This document shows positions 11,992 to 24,327 of a stretch of DNA of 64,000 nucleotides, piece by piece. Made by a program: the position numbers and the translations under genes. Source of the DNA: Cylindrobasidium torrendii FP15055 ss-10. Taxonomy: Eukaryota > Basidiomycota > Agaricomycetes > Agaricales > Physalacriaceae. A model generated the notes under the pieces. The model was not told the origin of the DNA. It saw nothing but the letters and a program-made list of their open reading frames with translations, and did no database searches. How positions within the stretch are numbered: position 1 is the stretch's first letter; each line of letters begins with the position of its first letter. The stretch lies in contig KN880436.1 of the NCBI GenBank assembly GCA_000934385.1, positions 1-64,000 on the forward strand, read 5' to 3'.

Positions 11992-12271
11992 GGCACCATA
12001 CTGCGCAAGCGTTCTCTGTCCATGGCCGGTCAGGTGGTGAACATAGCGTCTAGACATCACGCACTTGTAGAACTGCAACATCCACGGCACCGATTTCCAC
12101 CATCAACCGAATCAACGCGTATGATATTTGTGGTTGGGCATTAAGGATTCCTCGTGCCGCCTCTGGGGTTGTACTCTAACATTGTAAGTCATGCGCGGAG
12201 AGGCTTGGATGCAATCATACTTTGAGCGTTGTGAGAAGCTGTAAAAATTGCTCTGTCTGGGATTCAGCCAT
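11584..12271 (-). CDS. CstF-64/Rna15-like 3'-end processing factor without RRM
   Basis: Four minus-strand exons (12271-12221, 12175-12065, 12000-11761, 11706-11584) give 174 residues. Residues 5-54 (ARGILNAQPQISYALIRLM, then EIGAVDVAVLQ) match the hinge domain by which CstF-64 binds CstF-77 and symplekin. A low-complexity middle follows with twelve glutamines and Pro/Gln repeats. The end (LIATLPDDQK, AVLTMSMEQINSLPPGERAS) matches the CstF-64 C-terminal domain that binds Pcf11. The N-terminal RNA-recognition motif usual in this family is missing, and there is no room for it before the neighbouring gene. Plants have a comparable RRM-less paralogue (ESP1). The last few residues depend on whether a 31-base stretch is spliced. 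The role is inferred to be in mRNA cleavage/polyadenylation scaffolding. Confidence 0.8.
11956..11991. repeat. Polyglutamine-coding CTG/TTG tract
   Basis: Thirty-six bases of CTG and TTG triplets encode twelve glutamines on the minus strand, within the middle region of the CstF-64-like protein. The mix of CAG and CAA codons should limit slippage. Confidence 0.9.
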
Positions 12272-12481
12272 GGCGTGCGAACGGTTGTGATAGTTGGAAG
12301 TCAAGTCGCGTTGACCGATCGAGCATCATTTACTCTGGATCCTGTGTGTCCACTACAGCGCATATATTGCCAGTCTCTTATTCTTGGGGGGAACTGATTC
12401 GTTCTGCGCATAGAGTACCTCATGAATATGATTGGGAGATTAGGTGTATATGCGCGGTACAAGATGTAGACTATGAAATAA

Positions 12482-13730
12482 TCACAACCAGCTTTTCCTC
12501 TTCTGCTCAACTTGAGCCTCCCAACGGACTGCCGCTTCCAAATCGCGCTGAATGTCAGTCGACGCAGCGCCGAAATCCTCGAAACGCTCGCCGACCCATT
12601 TATCCTCTTTGAAGCTCACAGAGAGCGGATGGAAGCGAACCTTCAGAACATCAAGTTCCACCAATTCCTCCCGCAGGTTGTCGTACACCGTGCTAAGGCT
12701 AGGTACTCGAGATCCGAAAGGCCATCTGTCATCGAAGAGAGCTGGGCAATTCAAAAGGAAAAGTGTCTTGAGGGTCGATTTATGTGCCAAAAGGAAGGAG
12801 TTCAGCGTTGCCGTCTTCAACCCTAACCATGTCGGATTTGGGACGACAACGAATGGATAGTGTTCAAGACGAATTTCCTCCAAGTGGGGAAAGATCATGT
12901 CGAAAGGATGTCCTGAGAATATCGGACACTCGTCGTAAGATTCAAGAGTGAGTGACCGTAGACTGTTCTTGAAAACGGAAAAGAACGCCAGTGCAACGTC
13001 GCTGTACCATATGTCATCGTATTTGGGTTCCCAATGCTCCGGGGTCATAAATTCAAAGATGTCGTTCATAACGATTTCCAAAGAAGATACAGCGGCAAAG
13101 GCGTCCGAAGGATGTGGGAGGTAGTTGCGGTCAGACATGAAGTTCACCAGAGCTAATTCACGGATAGGACCAGGAATATGGTTGAACATGTTCAGGTTGA
13201 GTCGCTGGTAGCACTTTGCGATGAAGTCGTCGTGTTGTAGCTCGAACGAGGCTTTGGCAACGCTTGTGAGGTTCCCAAGGTGGCGGTGAAGGGGTTCAAA
13301 GGCTACGAGAACCTCGTCTGGTACCTCTTCCGGCACCTCTTCCTCTTCCGGCGGCTCGTCCCACAAAGGGTAGACCGGTTCTACGAAGAGTTGTTAGCCG
13401 AGTTCGCTTTCGCAAATACTGCGCACCTTCATCCTCGACGAAGAAGTTTATTGCTTTCATCAGTCCGACCAGATCCCATAGTAAGATGGCTTCCAGCCTT
13501 TTCGCACCAGCGGGGGTGACCTCTATATGAGCTTGTTTGAATATTATTGACGTCGCATGGGAATTGAGCTCCTTGTTGGTCAACCTCAAAGAGAGCAAAT
13601 TGTTTAGGCGGTATTGCTTGTCCTTGAGACGTCCAGCCTTCGTGTACATGGTGTAGTCCGGTGGGTCAGTGAGACATCGCATGATTTCGTATATGACCTC
13701 GGACGAGACTCGACAAAAGTAGCCTGACAT
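12482..13730 (-). CDS. F-box-like protein with leucine-rich C-terminal region
   Basis: Two exons (13730-13427 and 13380-12482), joined across a 46-base GT-AG intron, give 400 residues. The first 50 residues (VSSEVIYEIMRCL, LRLTNKELN) resemble a divergent F-box, where the usual LP start is SS. The remainder has irregular leucine-rich segments such as SLEIVMNDIFEFM and HLEEIRLEHYPFVV, the layout of many agaricomycete F-box/LRR proteins thought to present substrates to SCF ubiquitin ligases. An acidic Pro/Glu stretch (DEPPEEEEVPEEVPDEVL) begins exon 2. Such genes belong to large expanded families in this group. Substrate unknown. The F-box assignment is an inference; the coding status is better supported. 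Confidence 0.72.
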
Positions 13731-14109
13731 GGTTGACTTCCAAGGAGTGAGGGGGGAGCTAAACGCAATGCTTGACCATCAAGGTTTGGAAGTGCCTGTC
13801 GGCCAGCCGCGCGAAACCGGGCGCATCGGATCCAACGAAGCAAACGTAAGACACGGACGGTCAAGCTTTTTGGGCATTTCGGTAGATTAAGGTTGCAGTC
13901 AACCTGGAGTTCATGCATCATGGCGGTCAAAATGCAGAAGTTACAGCGGATTGATAGCGTGATCAATCTAATCTTATCAATGCTTATCTCGGGATCATGC
14001 GGCCCGCGCGTGGTAGCGTCAAATTCAGAATCGCACCCTCCACAATGCCGAATCCTCCGCAACTCATCTGCTTACCACCACCACAACCACCGCATCGCGC
14101 AACTTCATC
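13731..14109. other. Divergent promoter region
   Basis: About 380 bp between the start of the F-box-like gene and the start of the PNPOx-like gene. No gene recognised. Part of it must act as promoter for both. Confidence 0.4.
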
Positions 14110-15027
14110 ATGGGAAAGTTCTTTGATTCCATGCCTAAGCATGTAATGGCGCAAATACCACAACAAAAGATGTTCTGGGTTGCGACCGCACCGAGTCAAG
14201 GAGGGCACGTCAATCTCTCGCCCAAGGGTCTCGAGGGAACGTTCCATATCATCGACGAACACACCGTCTGGTATGAGGACCTTACAGGTAGTGGTAAGAA
14301 CGCGATAAGGCTACTCTTTTCCCAATGTGAATTTCGCCCTTGGGTTGACAGGTAACGAAACTGTGTCGCATCTACGCGAGAATGGGCGCATCACAATCCT
14401 CTTCAACTTCTTCGATGGCCCGCCAGGGCTGATCCGTCTCTTTGGAAAGGGTGAGGCAGCTTCTCAGTCATTCTATCGCAATGTCTAATCATCCATACTC
14501 GGTTAGGCCATGCTCATGAATTTGGCACCCAAAAGTACAACGAGCTCATTCCAGCTGAGAAGCGCCAGCCAGGGTCTCGTGCAGTCATCATCGTTGATGT
14601 GACCAAGGTCGGGACTGTACGTACAATCTACTGCCTCGCAAAGTCCCACAGCAGCTGACGCGTACTTCAGTCCTGTGGCTATCAAGTTCCTTTCTATCAG
14701 TTCGTAGGCCATCGCACTCGGTTGCTCGAGTGGGCTTCAAAGAAAGAGAAGGCGGATATCGAGAACCAGGGATGTAAGAATGGAATGCGGGAATACTGGG
14801 CGACAACAAACGAGAAGAGCGTGGATGGACTTCCTGGAATGATTGACGCTGTTCGCGCCGAGGATGGTTTCCTCCAGGGCCCACGCCTTGGGCCCTTCAA
14901 GAAAGACGACGAGAGGGTCAAAGCTTCTAGATCCTGTGACATAAAGACTCTAGTGGATTTGAAGACCATGACTGGCTTCGTATTGGGGGTTGTGGCGAGT
15001 TTGGCATACCGACATCTCTTGGTATGA
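14110..15027 (+). CDS. Pyridoxamine 5'-phosphate oxidase-fold (FMN-binding split-barrel) protein
   Basis: Four exons (14110-14287, 14352-14450, 14507-14616, 14671-15027) give 247 residues. The N-terminal part reads like the PNPOx-like split barrel: QKMFWVATAPSQGGHVNLSP, TVWYEDLTGNETVSHLREN, RITILFNFFDGPPGLIRLFG. Such proteins bind FMN or related cofactors. The conserved GHAHEFGTQKY segment follows. The last 20 residues (TGFVLGVVASLAYRHLL) form a likely C-terminal membrane anchor. This group of fungal proteins is uncharacterised; despite the fold it is not the vitamin B6 enzyme itself. The start ATG is the first in frame. Confidence 0.82.
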
Positions 15028-16730
15028 AGATGCCTGAACATGGCTGCATTCTGTATACTCTTATGTGCAGCCTATGAAAGAGGAAATTCGCCCACCAATG
15101 TACAGAGCAGGCTCGATCAAACACACGTGCGAAATTGCATTGTTTATGTTATGTAACGCCCTTGGCGGATCCATTCTTAGTAATCCGATTACGCCTAAGC
15201 TCGGCCCTGGCTCTGCCTGCCCAAAGACTGTCCATGTCAAAGTCCAGACTTTTATGGAGGTGGCTTCATTTGGTAGCTTCGACCAAGGAACATCATGATA
15301 TTACGGAACCGCATGACTTCGCCACTGAGAAGTTCAGTTACCTTGGCGTGGGAAAGAATAATTCTTGACGATTTGCTCACTCAGCCATTGCCTTCCGGCA
15401 GACGCGTACGCAGACCACGGGCTATCTTCGAAGGATTCAACGTCTTCTACGCACAGAATCGTGTGTCTGGGAACTAGTGCATGCCTTTTCGAACTTGTTT
15501 CCCCTTGGTCTCATCGTTTTTCAAGGGGGGAGGTGATTGCACGCTGATTACTTCGGCAAAATCATGGTTCAATGGATCCCTTCGGCGACGTCAGTAACGT
15601 GGGGGGAAAGAAAGAAAATGCCTCAAGCAATTAGCTTCTGTTCTGTGACAGACATAGGCATAGCGGCTAGGAAACCTGTTAGCTGGCTGCTGCGGCCATT
15701 CATACGAGTTGTTATACGAAGTGTGCGGACTTCGACGTCTAACCTGATCAACTTCTCCCATCACTATGACTTCAAAATTGAGTTTAGCCAGCTCCCTTGC
15801 TCAGATAGCTAGTTTTGGTCTCCGCTCCGTGTCTCTCAGCGTTGTTCGAAATGACACCGTGAATAACTCTTATACGTTTCCAACTATTGGGTGGCTTCAT
15901 CCCCGCCGCTCGCGGTTTGGATTTGTCAGGACCCATCGAGTAGAAGGGCAGGGATGCAGCATGAGTTGTGGCCTCCGAAGGTATGGTCCTATTACGCTCA
16001 TCGATGGGTTTCCGCGTGGTCGTTCCAAATGAAGAGAATGCGTACTGCCCTGGTGTGCTCCGCCCAGAGAACCGCAAAGCTTCGCCCCGAATTTCCCTCA
16101 GTCTGGCCCTCCGGAGCTCAATGCACTCGGCTCGGAACGTCCTCTGCGGTGGACCACTTCTGCTGGGCGTCTCCCGATTCCTAACGAGTCTGTTTGAAAT
16201 CTCGGGCTCCCTGCCAACTCCCTTTGGGATTCTGGAGACTGGAGATACAGTCTCAACGGCAACTCTGGTCTGGAGTCCATTTCGGTACTTTGCGCGGCCA
16301 ATGGATGCTTGACCTGGCCATTGAGAGGGACGTTTTCTTTTACCCTCTCTTACCAGGCCCAAAGAAGTGCGCAATATGTTGTCGGCTTTTTTCGGTGCTT
16401 GTGAACGCGGGGAAAATGTAGTGCTTGAACGGAACCAAAAGGCATTTGATTCACAAACTGGGGGCCCAGTTTGGCAGTTGTCACTTGATCGGATTCAATC
16501 AGCAGCTTTCATGTGAGCCGCAGATCCAGGCGGTCATTTATAGGCCTCTGAATTCTCCTGTGTCCCCTTTCTCTCTTTCCGTAAGCTCCAGAGCTGTCGT
16601 CCACTACTACACCTTTACCACTCGCTCTCTTGGACGTCAACCAACACATGCAAGCTCAACATAGCTAAATCGAGCATTGCGAGAACATCTGGCATACTCC
16701 CACAGCCCACAACACCTACCTCTGCCATCC
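15028..16730. other. 1.7-kb gene-poor region
   Basis: I recognise no gene. An open frame at 15784-16374 on the minus strand (196 codons) and overlapping plus-strand frames at 15766-16312 have no family resemblance. They could be remnants or chance. The right end (16530-16730), with a TATA-like tttatagg near 16537 and a pyrimidine tract near 16560-16580, looks like the promoter and leader of the kinase gene. Confidence 0.35.
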
Positions 16731-19686
16731 ATGAAGGACCGAAGCACACCGCAAGAGCGCACCGGCGGCGTATGGACTGTCAGCGTCGCCGAAGCGCCTC
16801 ACGATAGTAGATCGTACAACCTCTACATCAAAAGTGCGTCGTCGCCATCTCTAGCACTGCAATGCACTGACTCGGACGGCAACTGTAGCTCCGGCGCACA
16901 ACTACACCCTCACGCGCACTCCAGAGGAGCTCGCCGACCTCGATGCCAGCATCCGCAAGACGGTTCCCGCCGGCTACCAAGTGCCCGCTTTTCCCATCAT
17001 CAATATAGTCCGGAAAGTGGGCAAACGTCGGTCGGCGTTTTTTAACGCGCTCACACGACTTTCTCGGAAACGCTCTGCCACTTCCAACACCGCATCTCCA
17101 CTTGTATCGCCTTCACCAGGTGTGGAAAAGGCAGATCCCTTCCAACTCTTTGCCCCACCGCCGCGGCCACCGCTCACAGAACTGGCGGCCTACCTCACCA
17201 CTGTGTCCAATGCTCCCGTTCTGCGGCAGACCCGCGCGTTCAAGCGGTTTATCCATGTCCGAAGCGATGATCTCGAAAGCGCGAGGACCGAGCGCCCACT
17301 CAAGCGTATGCGTCCCAACATCCCAGCCATGGACAAGCACGAGACTACTCCAAATTCAGCGGCCACAGAACATCCCACCGCCTCGCTCAATGAAACCTCA
17401 TCCGTTGAAGAGGTGGAAACAACTCTCGAACCCAGTTCATTACGACGGGCTTATCGCTCCCATTCTGCCGCGGCGCGCATCAGTCGCACACGTCCCTCCT
17501 CCCCCGTCATGACCACAGAGGCCCGAGACGAAGAGTCGACAACGGATTCTTCCTCGTCTTCGTATTCGAGTTCAACATCGGACACCCACGACGAGAGCCC
17601 TACACCCAGTTACTCCAACATCCAGCGGGTCAAGCCCACCAAACCAATCAGCATCGAGGACTTTGAACTCATGCGCGTGCTTGGCAAAGGTTGCGCTGGA
17701 AAGGTGTTCCTTGTACGCAAGAAGAACTCCGAGCAGCTCTATGCTCTCAAAGCTATCACCAAGCGCCATGTCATTGCGCATCAGGAGCTCAAGCACACCC
17801 TTACCGAACAGGCCATTCTCAGGCGCTTGACGGCGGACGACGGCTCCCAAGATGGGTATTCTGAGGAGACGAGAAAACGAGCACATCCATTCCTCGTGAA
17901 GATGTGGTGGAGCTTTCACGACCGGGACAATCTCTTCCTCGTCTTGGTAAATCGTCCGCTGGTGTGCCTAGAATTATTGTGCTGACATTTTTCAGGATTT
18001 CCATCCTGGTGGCGACCTCGCCACCCAGCTCTCTCGATGGGGCCGCCTTGGTCGGGATCGCGCGCGCTTCTACGCAGCTGAGATGGTTATGGCGTTGGAA
18101 GCTTTGCATGACGAGGGCGTCATCTACCGCGACCTCAAACCCGAAAATGTGCTCATTGGACGAGACGGGCACATTGTGCTGACTGATTTCGGCCTGGCGA
18201 AAGAGTTCCCACGGAATCATGCTGGGTTTGGGGCGGTTCTGAGCACAGCGCCATCGACACCAGCTGTGAGAGGCAGGCGGACGACGTCCTCCAGCGGGGG
18301 CTTCGACGAATTCCCTTGGACCCTGCATCATAATATTGGGGTGGACACCACAACTACATTTTGTGGAACTGCAGAGTACCTCGCTCCTGAGGTCATCCAG
18401 GGCTTCCCTTATTCGTACCCCGTGGACTGGTGGGCTCTGGGCACGCTGATGTATGAAATGATTATTGGTATTGTGAGTACCCGTCGACTTGCTATGTATA
18501 CCTACATTCTAATTGTTTCCAGATACCCTTTTGGGCGCAGAACCAGCAAGACATGTACACGCGCGTTCTGAACGGCGAGTTGATTTTTCCCGAATCAAAG
18601 TCGATGGACGAGGATACGAAGGTGCTGCTCCGTGGGGTAAGTTTGAATTTACCATTCTTGTCACAAGACAATGAACCTTGGCCAGTTACTTGAGAAAGAT
18701 CCTCTTCGCCGACTCTCAAGCTCCGAGATCAAGCAGCAATCGTATTTTTCGATGATTGATTGGTCCTATGTGCATTACAAGCGGTATATTCGTACGTTTT
18801 GACGCTCCCATGGGATTTCCAATCGCTGAAATTGCTTTCAGCACCCTTTGTGCCGCCTATGGACCCGTCGACAGCTGACGACACACAAAACTTCGACCAC
18901 ACGCTCTTGGACATGGCACCTGTTCTAGACGTGTCCAGTACCGAACCCATAGCTCCTGTCGACAACTCGTTGAAACCCATGGGTGGCTCGGTCGAGCCCC
19001 CGACGTCGAACGGCGACCTTTTCGATTGTTATTCCTATGATGGCTTGCCAGTGGACCAGCCTGATTGCACCCCCGACCCGTCCCAGAATGCCGACGCCGA
19101 CAGTATGGAAGATGACTCTTCTGCCTCGTCAGCGTCGACTACCAACTCGGCTGCGCAGATGTCCTGCGCTCCTATACACCAATCGCCTGTGGCTGCTTCG
19201 CTGTCCTCTGGAGAAGACGAATGGGACCTTGTTGAGCAACACGGCGAAGAGGCGGGGAACGGCGCTAGCGAAGCCTCACTCTTTTCTCGTGGAGTGGTCG
19301 ACAAATATACACTCGCCTTTAGAAAGTCAACAGCGAGCCCCCCGGAACGGTCTTTGATCAGGGGAGCTCGACCACGATTCTTGAGGCCACGGTCAAGAAC
19401 GTCGTCGAAGGACTCTTTTGGGACGAACATTCTTCCCAAGTTGTCACTGCCGCCTTCATTGTCAAGCAACCGGACTGCCCTCCGGAAGAAAATCAGTCGC
19501 TCGTCGCTGTTATCCAGCCCGACCCTGCCCTCATCGCCTTCTCTGCCATCCAAAATGCTGGCCAGTACAAGTTACTCCAGCGATGAGGATTCTAGGGAGG
19601 TGAGGATGACTGTCTCTCATACCGCCGAAGAAACGGTGTACGATGTAGTAATAGAGGAGGAGCCTCCGTATGTTGGACGGACTTGA
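16731..19686 (+). CDS. AGC-family Ser/Thr kinase with PX-like N-terminus
   Basis: Six exons (16731-16833, 16889-17946, 17996-18472, 18523-18636, 18686-18791, 18842-19686) give 900 residues. Residues 13-75 (YNLYIKTPAHNYTLTRTPEEL, DASIRKTVP) resemble a PX phosphoinositide-binding domain, as in SGK3-like kinases. After a Ser-rich linker, the kinase domain (about 295-615) has GKGCAGKVFLV, ALKAITK, YRDLKPENVL, DFGLAKEF and FCGTAEYLAPEV. A roughly 48-residue insertion separates the DFG segment from the activation Thr. The tail starts PFVPPMDPS, the usual AGC turn, but then runs about 285 residues, mostly acidic or Ser-rich, and I could not identify a clean hydrophobic motif. Role in TOR/PDK1 signalling is inferred from the class. 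The start is the first ATG after a pyrimidine-rich leader. Confidence 0.87.
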
Positions 19687-20051
19687 TTGTTTATTAGAAC
19701 ATGCTATTATGATTATTTACGCGCTGTCAAGATTTGTATGACCAGCACTCGAGCTATGTATCTATTTACTCGTGTTCTTTATGGCTTGTTATGTAGTGTA
19801 TCGGATAGAATTCAACCTCTGGAATACTAGCGCTTGAGCGCCAACATATGAGGCTCTGGGTAGCCTTAGTGCGAAGTTGTGGCCCTGTACAGCTTACCAT
19901 CCCATTCTAAACACCTCGCAACACTCAGTGTCTACGTTTCATCTCACCGACTGCCACTTAAGTGCCACTCAGGTGCCACTGGCCGGGAGGCACCTAGTTC
20001 TGCAACACGGCCCGGATCACCGTGCTTCGCCTTTGACCGCCATCACGCTTC
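19687..20051. other. Intergenic region
   Basis: No gene recognised. It contains the kinase 3' flank and the promoter of the Atg22-like gene. A short tandem echo (agtgccact, aggtgccact) lies near 19960-19980. Confidence 0.4.
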
Positions 20052-22061
20052 ATGCAGTCAGACGCGAGGAGCTTCAGGAAACAATTCTATGGCTGGTTAA
20101 GTTATGCCTTTGCAAGGTGCGTATCTATGAGCAATGTTGCCAGCCTTGTATTAACAGCCACCAGCGAGGTCTTCGTCATCGTCTCCCTCACGCTCTTCCT
20201 GCCAATATGTCTAGAGCAATTCGCCCGTGATAATGTAGTGCTGTTGGTGCGATACGCCATTCGTTGTTCTGACTAACTCGCAGGGCTTTCTTATGCCAGA
20301 CAAGACGCAGTCATGCAAAGTGGACCCCGCAATACCGGCCACTTTAGCGGAGGATGCGCGTTGTGTTGTGAAAGTTGGATGGGTGTGGATTGATACAGCG
20401 AGCTACAGGTAAGCTGAATTTCCCCAGACAAGAGACAAACTATTTGTGCATGATGCTTACCTGGGTGTTAGTCTATACACGAACTCGCTGTCTGTGTTAC
20501 TCCAAGCATTGACTGTCATTTCGGTCGGCAGTATTGCAGACAATCGTAAGTATTTGGAACTTCCTACTAGAGAGCGGTTGCTCACTAAGATCCAGAATCA
20601 CAACGAAAGCGACTGCTCCTTACATTCGCAATGATTGGCGCACTTCCTGTTATTCTCTTCCTTCTATTACCCTCCTCGTCGCCAATTTGGCAGATTTCAG
20701 CGCTGCTCGCCATCCTCGCGAACGTTGGATTCGGCGTGTCCATGGTCGCGTTGAACAGCTACATTCCTCTGTTAGCTCGCCAGAGTCCCGAGGTGGTCGC
20801 ATTAGCGCGCAATGACACTCTTGACGAGTCGGTTGAACACACTAATGAGGAACCTTCAAACCCCAACGACGATTCTGCAGCCCCTTTATTGAGCTCCAGT
20901 AACAAGGCGCTTGACGGACAATCCCAAGAATACGAAGACACACTCTCACAAGCGACATCCAGGATCTCAAGCATGGGGATAGCACTGGGATACAGCGCAG
21001 GCATCGTGCTTCTCCTCGTGTCGATGGTGCTCGTCAAAGCGTTGGGCGGAAGCACCTGGTCTCTGCGCCTTGCCATTGGCCTTAGCGGTATTTGGTGGAC
21101 CTTCTTCTCCATCCCCGCAGCCTTCTGGCTCCCAGGAAAATCCTCAACGCCCGATTCTAAATCTACGGACTCTCGAACTACGCTCTCATTAGTGGCAGAT
21201 TCGTGGAAACGCTTGGGAGCGATGTTGATGCCATCCGAAATCAAACGCCTGCGAAACACCTTCAAGTACCTTGGGGCGTGGTTCTTGCTCTCGGACGGGT
21301 TCACCACGATCACCAGTACCGCGATGTTATTTGGGAAGACTTCGCTTCACATGAAGCCACAATCGCTCATCATCGTCGGCGTGCTATCACCATTATGTGG
21401 TGTTTTGGGTTCACTAGCTTGGCCGACCATCCAGCGGAGGATACGGATAAGCAACCTCAAGGTGGTCGTCGTCCTCGTCCTGTTGGCGTCTGCCATTCCT
21501 TTCTATGGATGCTTGGGTTTCGTGTTCCAAGGGAGGACAAGATTTGGTGGACTGACGACCCCTGGCGAGATGTACGGCCTGGCGGTATATTTCGGTACGC
21601 ATGAACAATATACATCCCTTATGTGTGTAACGGTGTCTAGGTTTCGTTTATGGTGCTTTCCAAGGTTATGCAAGAGCGTTGTACGCTGAGATGTTGCCAC
21701 CAGGAGAGGAAGCCAGATGGTATGTTCCTCTATCCCAGTGGGATATTCAAAAGTTCAACTGTGTCCAGGTATGGCCTCTACGCTATCACCGACAAGGTTC
21801 GTATCTGTCGCCCATGCCTCCGTGTTTCCAGTGTCCTCATGTTTTCACCAGTCATCGTCCTTTGTGGGACCTCTATTCGTCGGGCTCATCTCGGATCTGA
21901 CAGGAAATATACGATACTCGTTTTTCTTTCTTACTTTCATGATCTGGCTTGCCGTCCCAATATTGGCGAGTGTAAATGTCGAGCGAGGCAAGAAGGATGC
22001 CAGGGAATATCGGTCCCCGAATCACGAGCGCGAGGAATTTTCAGCAGACATACAACCTTGA
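20052..22061 (+). CDS. Atg22-like vacuolar amino-acid permease (MFS)
   Basis: Eight exons (20052-20116, 20165-20234, 20284-20408, 20472-20545, 20596-21594, 21641-21719, 21769-21796, 21852-22061) give 549 residues with about eleven membrane helices. The Atg22 signature is clear: FYGWLSYAFASEVFVIVSLT at the start, LPICLEQFARD, NSYIPLLARQSPEV, and the C-terminal GLYAITDKSSSFVGPLFVGL. Yeast Atg22 exports amino acids from the vacuole after autophagic breakdown. An acidic cytosolic loop (about residues 175-230) separates two halves. One exon is only 28 bases. The next gene converges on it with 70 bp between stop codons. Confidence 0.92.
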
Positions 22062-22131
22062 TATTGGGTTTAATCAAACTGTTGCATTTTGACGTTATTG
22101 ATCTCCCCATCGGATCCTATGGTCGCTCTGT

Positions 22132-24327
22132 CTACACATTGACAGTAGCACGGTCCTTCTCGCCATCGCCGCCCTCTTTCATTTTCTCAGTCTTTACAGC
22201 AACCTCGTCAAATGTGACGGGCTTCAGGACTAAGCAAACCAAGAGCTGGAATCCCGCGACCCCGACCAATATCCAGAGACCAAGCTGCCACGCGCGCACG
22301 TACGCATCCACAACGATGTCGTATTCGGTACTGCCGAACACAAGCGCCGAAAGCGTTTCCACAACCGAGTTTGGGTTGAGGTTGGCCGTCCAAGGTTCGG
22401 ATGGGAGGGCAGAGCGGTAGAAGTTGTTGATGGCTGGGCGAGCAGGATGAATAGGCTTGCAATAATGAGAGAGGGACCGTAAGAGACGCACCCGTTCCGA
22501 GTGCAGCAACACCAAGCGTTCCGCCCAGTGATGGCGCCGCGCCGATGAGCGCCGTCGTAGTCGACAGGTAATCAGCTGGGAGTCCGAGTGTTGCGACGAC
22601 CAACGTTGTTTGGGTGCTCTGTACCACCGATCTATGAGGAGTCCATTCTGTACGACAGCGAAAGGACTTACAGGCCCATATCCCAATCCCACAATTAGGA
22701 GGTATCCAACGATTTGTCCTATGGAGCTGTGCTTGTTGAGCGTCGCGAGGAGGCTGAGTCCAACAACCAGAATGGCCATGGGGATGATGAAGAGCATGCG
22801 AATCTGCCATGCAGTTTTGCATTTGTCCAGGACGAAGGACGCTGCGGTGCTGACGATGGCAGAGATTATGAGGAATGGGATGACAAGAGCTGATGCAGTG
22901 ATGGTAGATTGCCCGAGGACTTGCAGGAGAACTGCGTGTGCATGCATGGTGAGTTGGTGTAAACCACGTCAGAGAGGTATATGCGTACCGGGCAGATAAA
23001 ATATGACAACGTAGAGATGGAAGAAGTTGAGCGTTCTCAACACTGTCCATCGGTTAGCAAATGCACCGAGGAGGAGCGGGGAACGTACGCATCATGATGG
23101 CCACATTCCTCCATTTCCATGTCGAGAATAATTCGACCGGCATGACAGGCATGCGCGCCCTCTTCTCTGCTACAACAAAAAGCACGAACGCGACACCTGA
23201 TCCCATTAGACATCCCAGAATGACTGGGTCGTCCCAGGCAAGGTCTTGACCACCCATGTTCAGGCCGACGACGAGCAGACTGAGGCAAGCGACGACCAAA
23301 AACATGCCCATGATATCTAGGCTTGAAAAGACCTCGCGAACCGAGTGCATACGAACAAGCGGTCGCGGTGGGCGGAAAGTCAGGAAAATGAACGCGGTGA
23401 CTTGGGTCAAGCATTAGAAATCAGTCTTGAATGCGAACGACTAAATCAGCACATACTGACGGGGGCAAATGGAGCGGTGAACAAAAAGCTATGGGGATGG
23501 GCATTGAGTTATGTCTTTTATGGTCGTCGAAGGACCTACATCCAACGCCATTGTCCAATATGAGCGAGAGCACCACCCACGATGGGTCCAAGGGAGTCCG
23601 AAATAATGAAGACACAGTTGATGAGATTGAAGTAGGCCCCGCGCTGCTTTTCCGTAGTCATTTCTGGGCGCACAATTAGACTTCTCTATGTGCACAACGT
23701 GGATATACGTACGGGATATAATGATGCAGACCAGGTTGATCAACCCGCTCCCGCCAATTCCAGCAATAAGGCGCCCAGCGACAAACTGGCCGAAGCCATG
23801 TGCTGTCCCTGCTATGATATTTCCGACGACGAAGATCCATACCTCGAGGAGAAGGAATGTGCGTACGTTGACAGAGTCCTGCAAGTGGAAGAGTTTACTT
23901 CGCGAAGGACAGATACAAGGAAAGGTCATACAGCAATGCGACCTGTGAGCGGAAGAAATGCCGTGCAGGTAAGCAGGTAAGACGTCGTGATCCAAGTGAG
24001 TGAGTCTTTCATATGTAGCTCGGTGCCGATGGTAGAGATAGAGGTGGCCACGATGGTCTGCTCAATGGCGAACAGGAATAAGGAGCATCCTAAACTTGGA
24101 GATCAGGTCAGACGGTGTAGAATATTTCGCAGGAGAGAAACCGACGCAATGAGGAGACCAGATATTTGGACAACAGTCATATCATCGAATTTTGGGAACG
24201 ATCCAGCGTCGGCGCGCGCAAGAGAACCTGGTGTGCTGCCATTTGCGCTGGAGGGCGGCCTTTGCTCGTCTGAGCGCCGGACATGCTCGATAGAGGATAC
24301 TTCGACCGCCTCGGCTCTCGCACTCAT
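22132..24327 (-). CDS. DHA2-type MFS drug:H+ antiporter
   Basis: Ten minus-strand exons (24327-24159, 24089-23932, 23878-23713, 23663-23540, 23488-23457, 23400-23089, 23042-22989, 22931-22672, 22618-22492, 22433-22132) give 567 residues in one frame. The 14-helix DHA2 layout is seen: CSLFLFAIEQTIVATSIST in helix 1, LTWITTSYLLT, PLTGRIAD, GRLIAGIGGSG, RGAYFNLINCVFIISDSLGP, and late GLPADYLSTTTALIGAAPSL. These pumps expel drugs or metabolites using the proton gradient; substrate not predictable. An open frame of 142 codons at 24182-24607, beginning upstream, overlaps the 5' end in another frame. I could not splice it in phase to the transporter. Confidence 0.92.

Noticed and set aside
15784..16374. 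196-codon minus-strand open frame and overlapping plus-strand frames
   Set aside because: No recognisable domain, heavy Arg/Ser bias of chance frames, and equal-length frames on the other strand. Kept only as a note in the gap description.
16677..16730. Upstream extension of the AGC kinase
   Set aside because: There is no ATG at 16677 (the codon is TTG). The first ATG in frame is 16731.
22208..23050. 280-codon frame on the minus strand over the MFS gene
   Set aside because: Only the pieces at its exon 9 are real; the rest reads through introns and out of frame.
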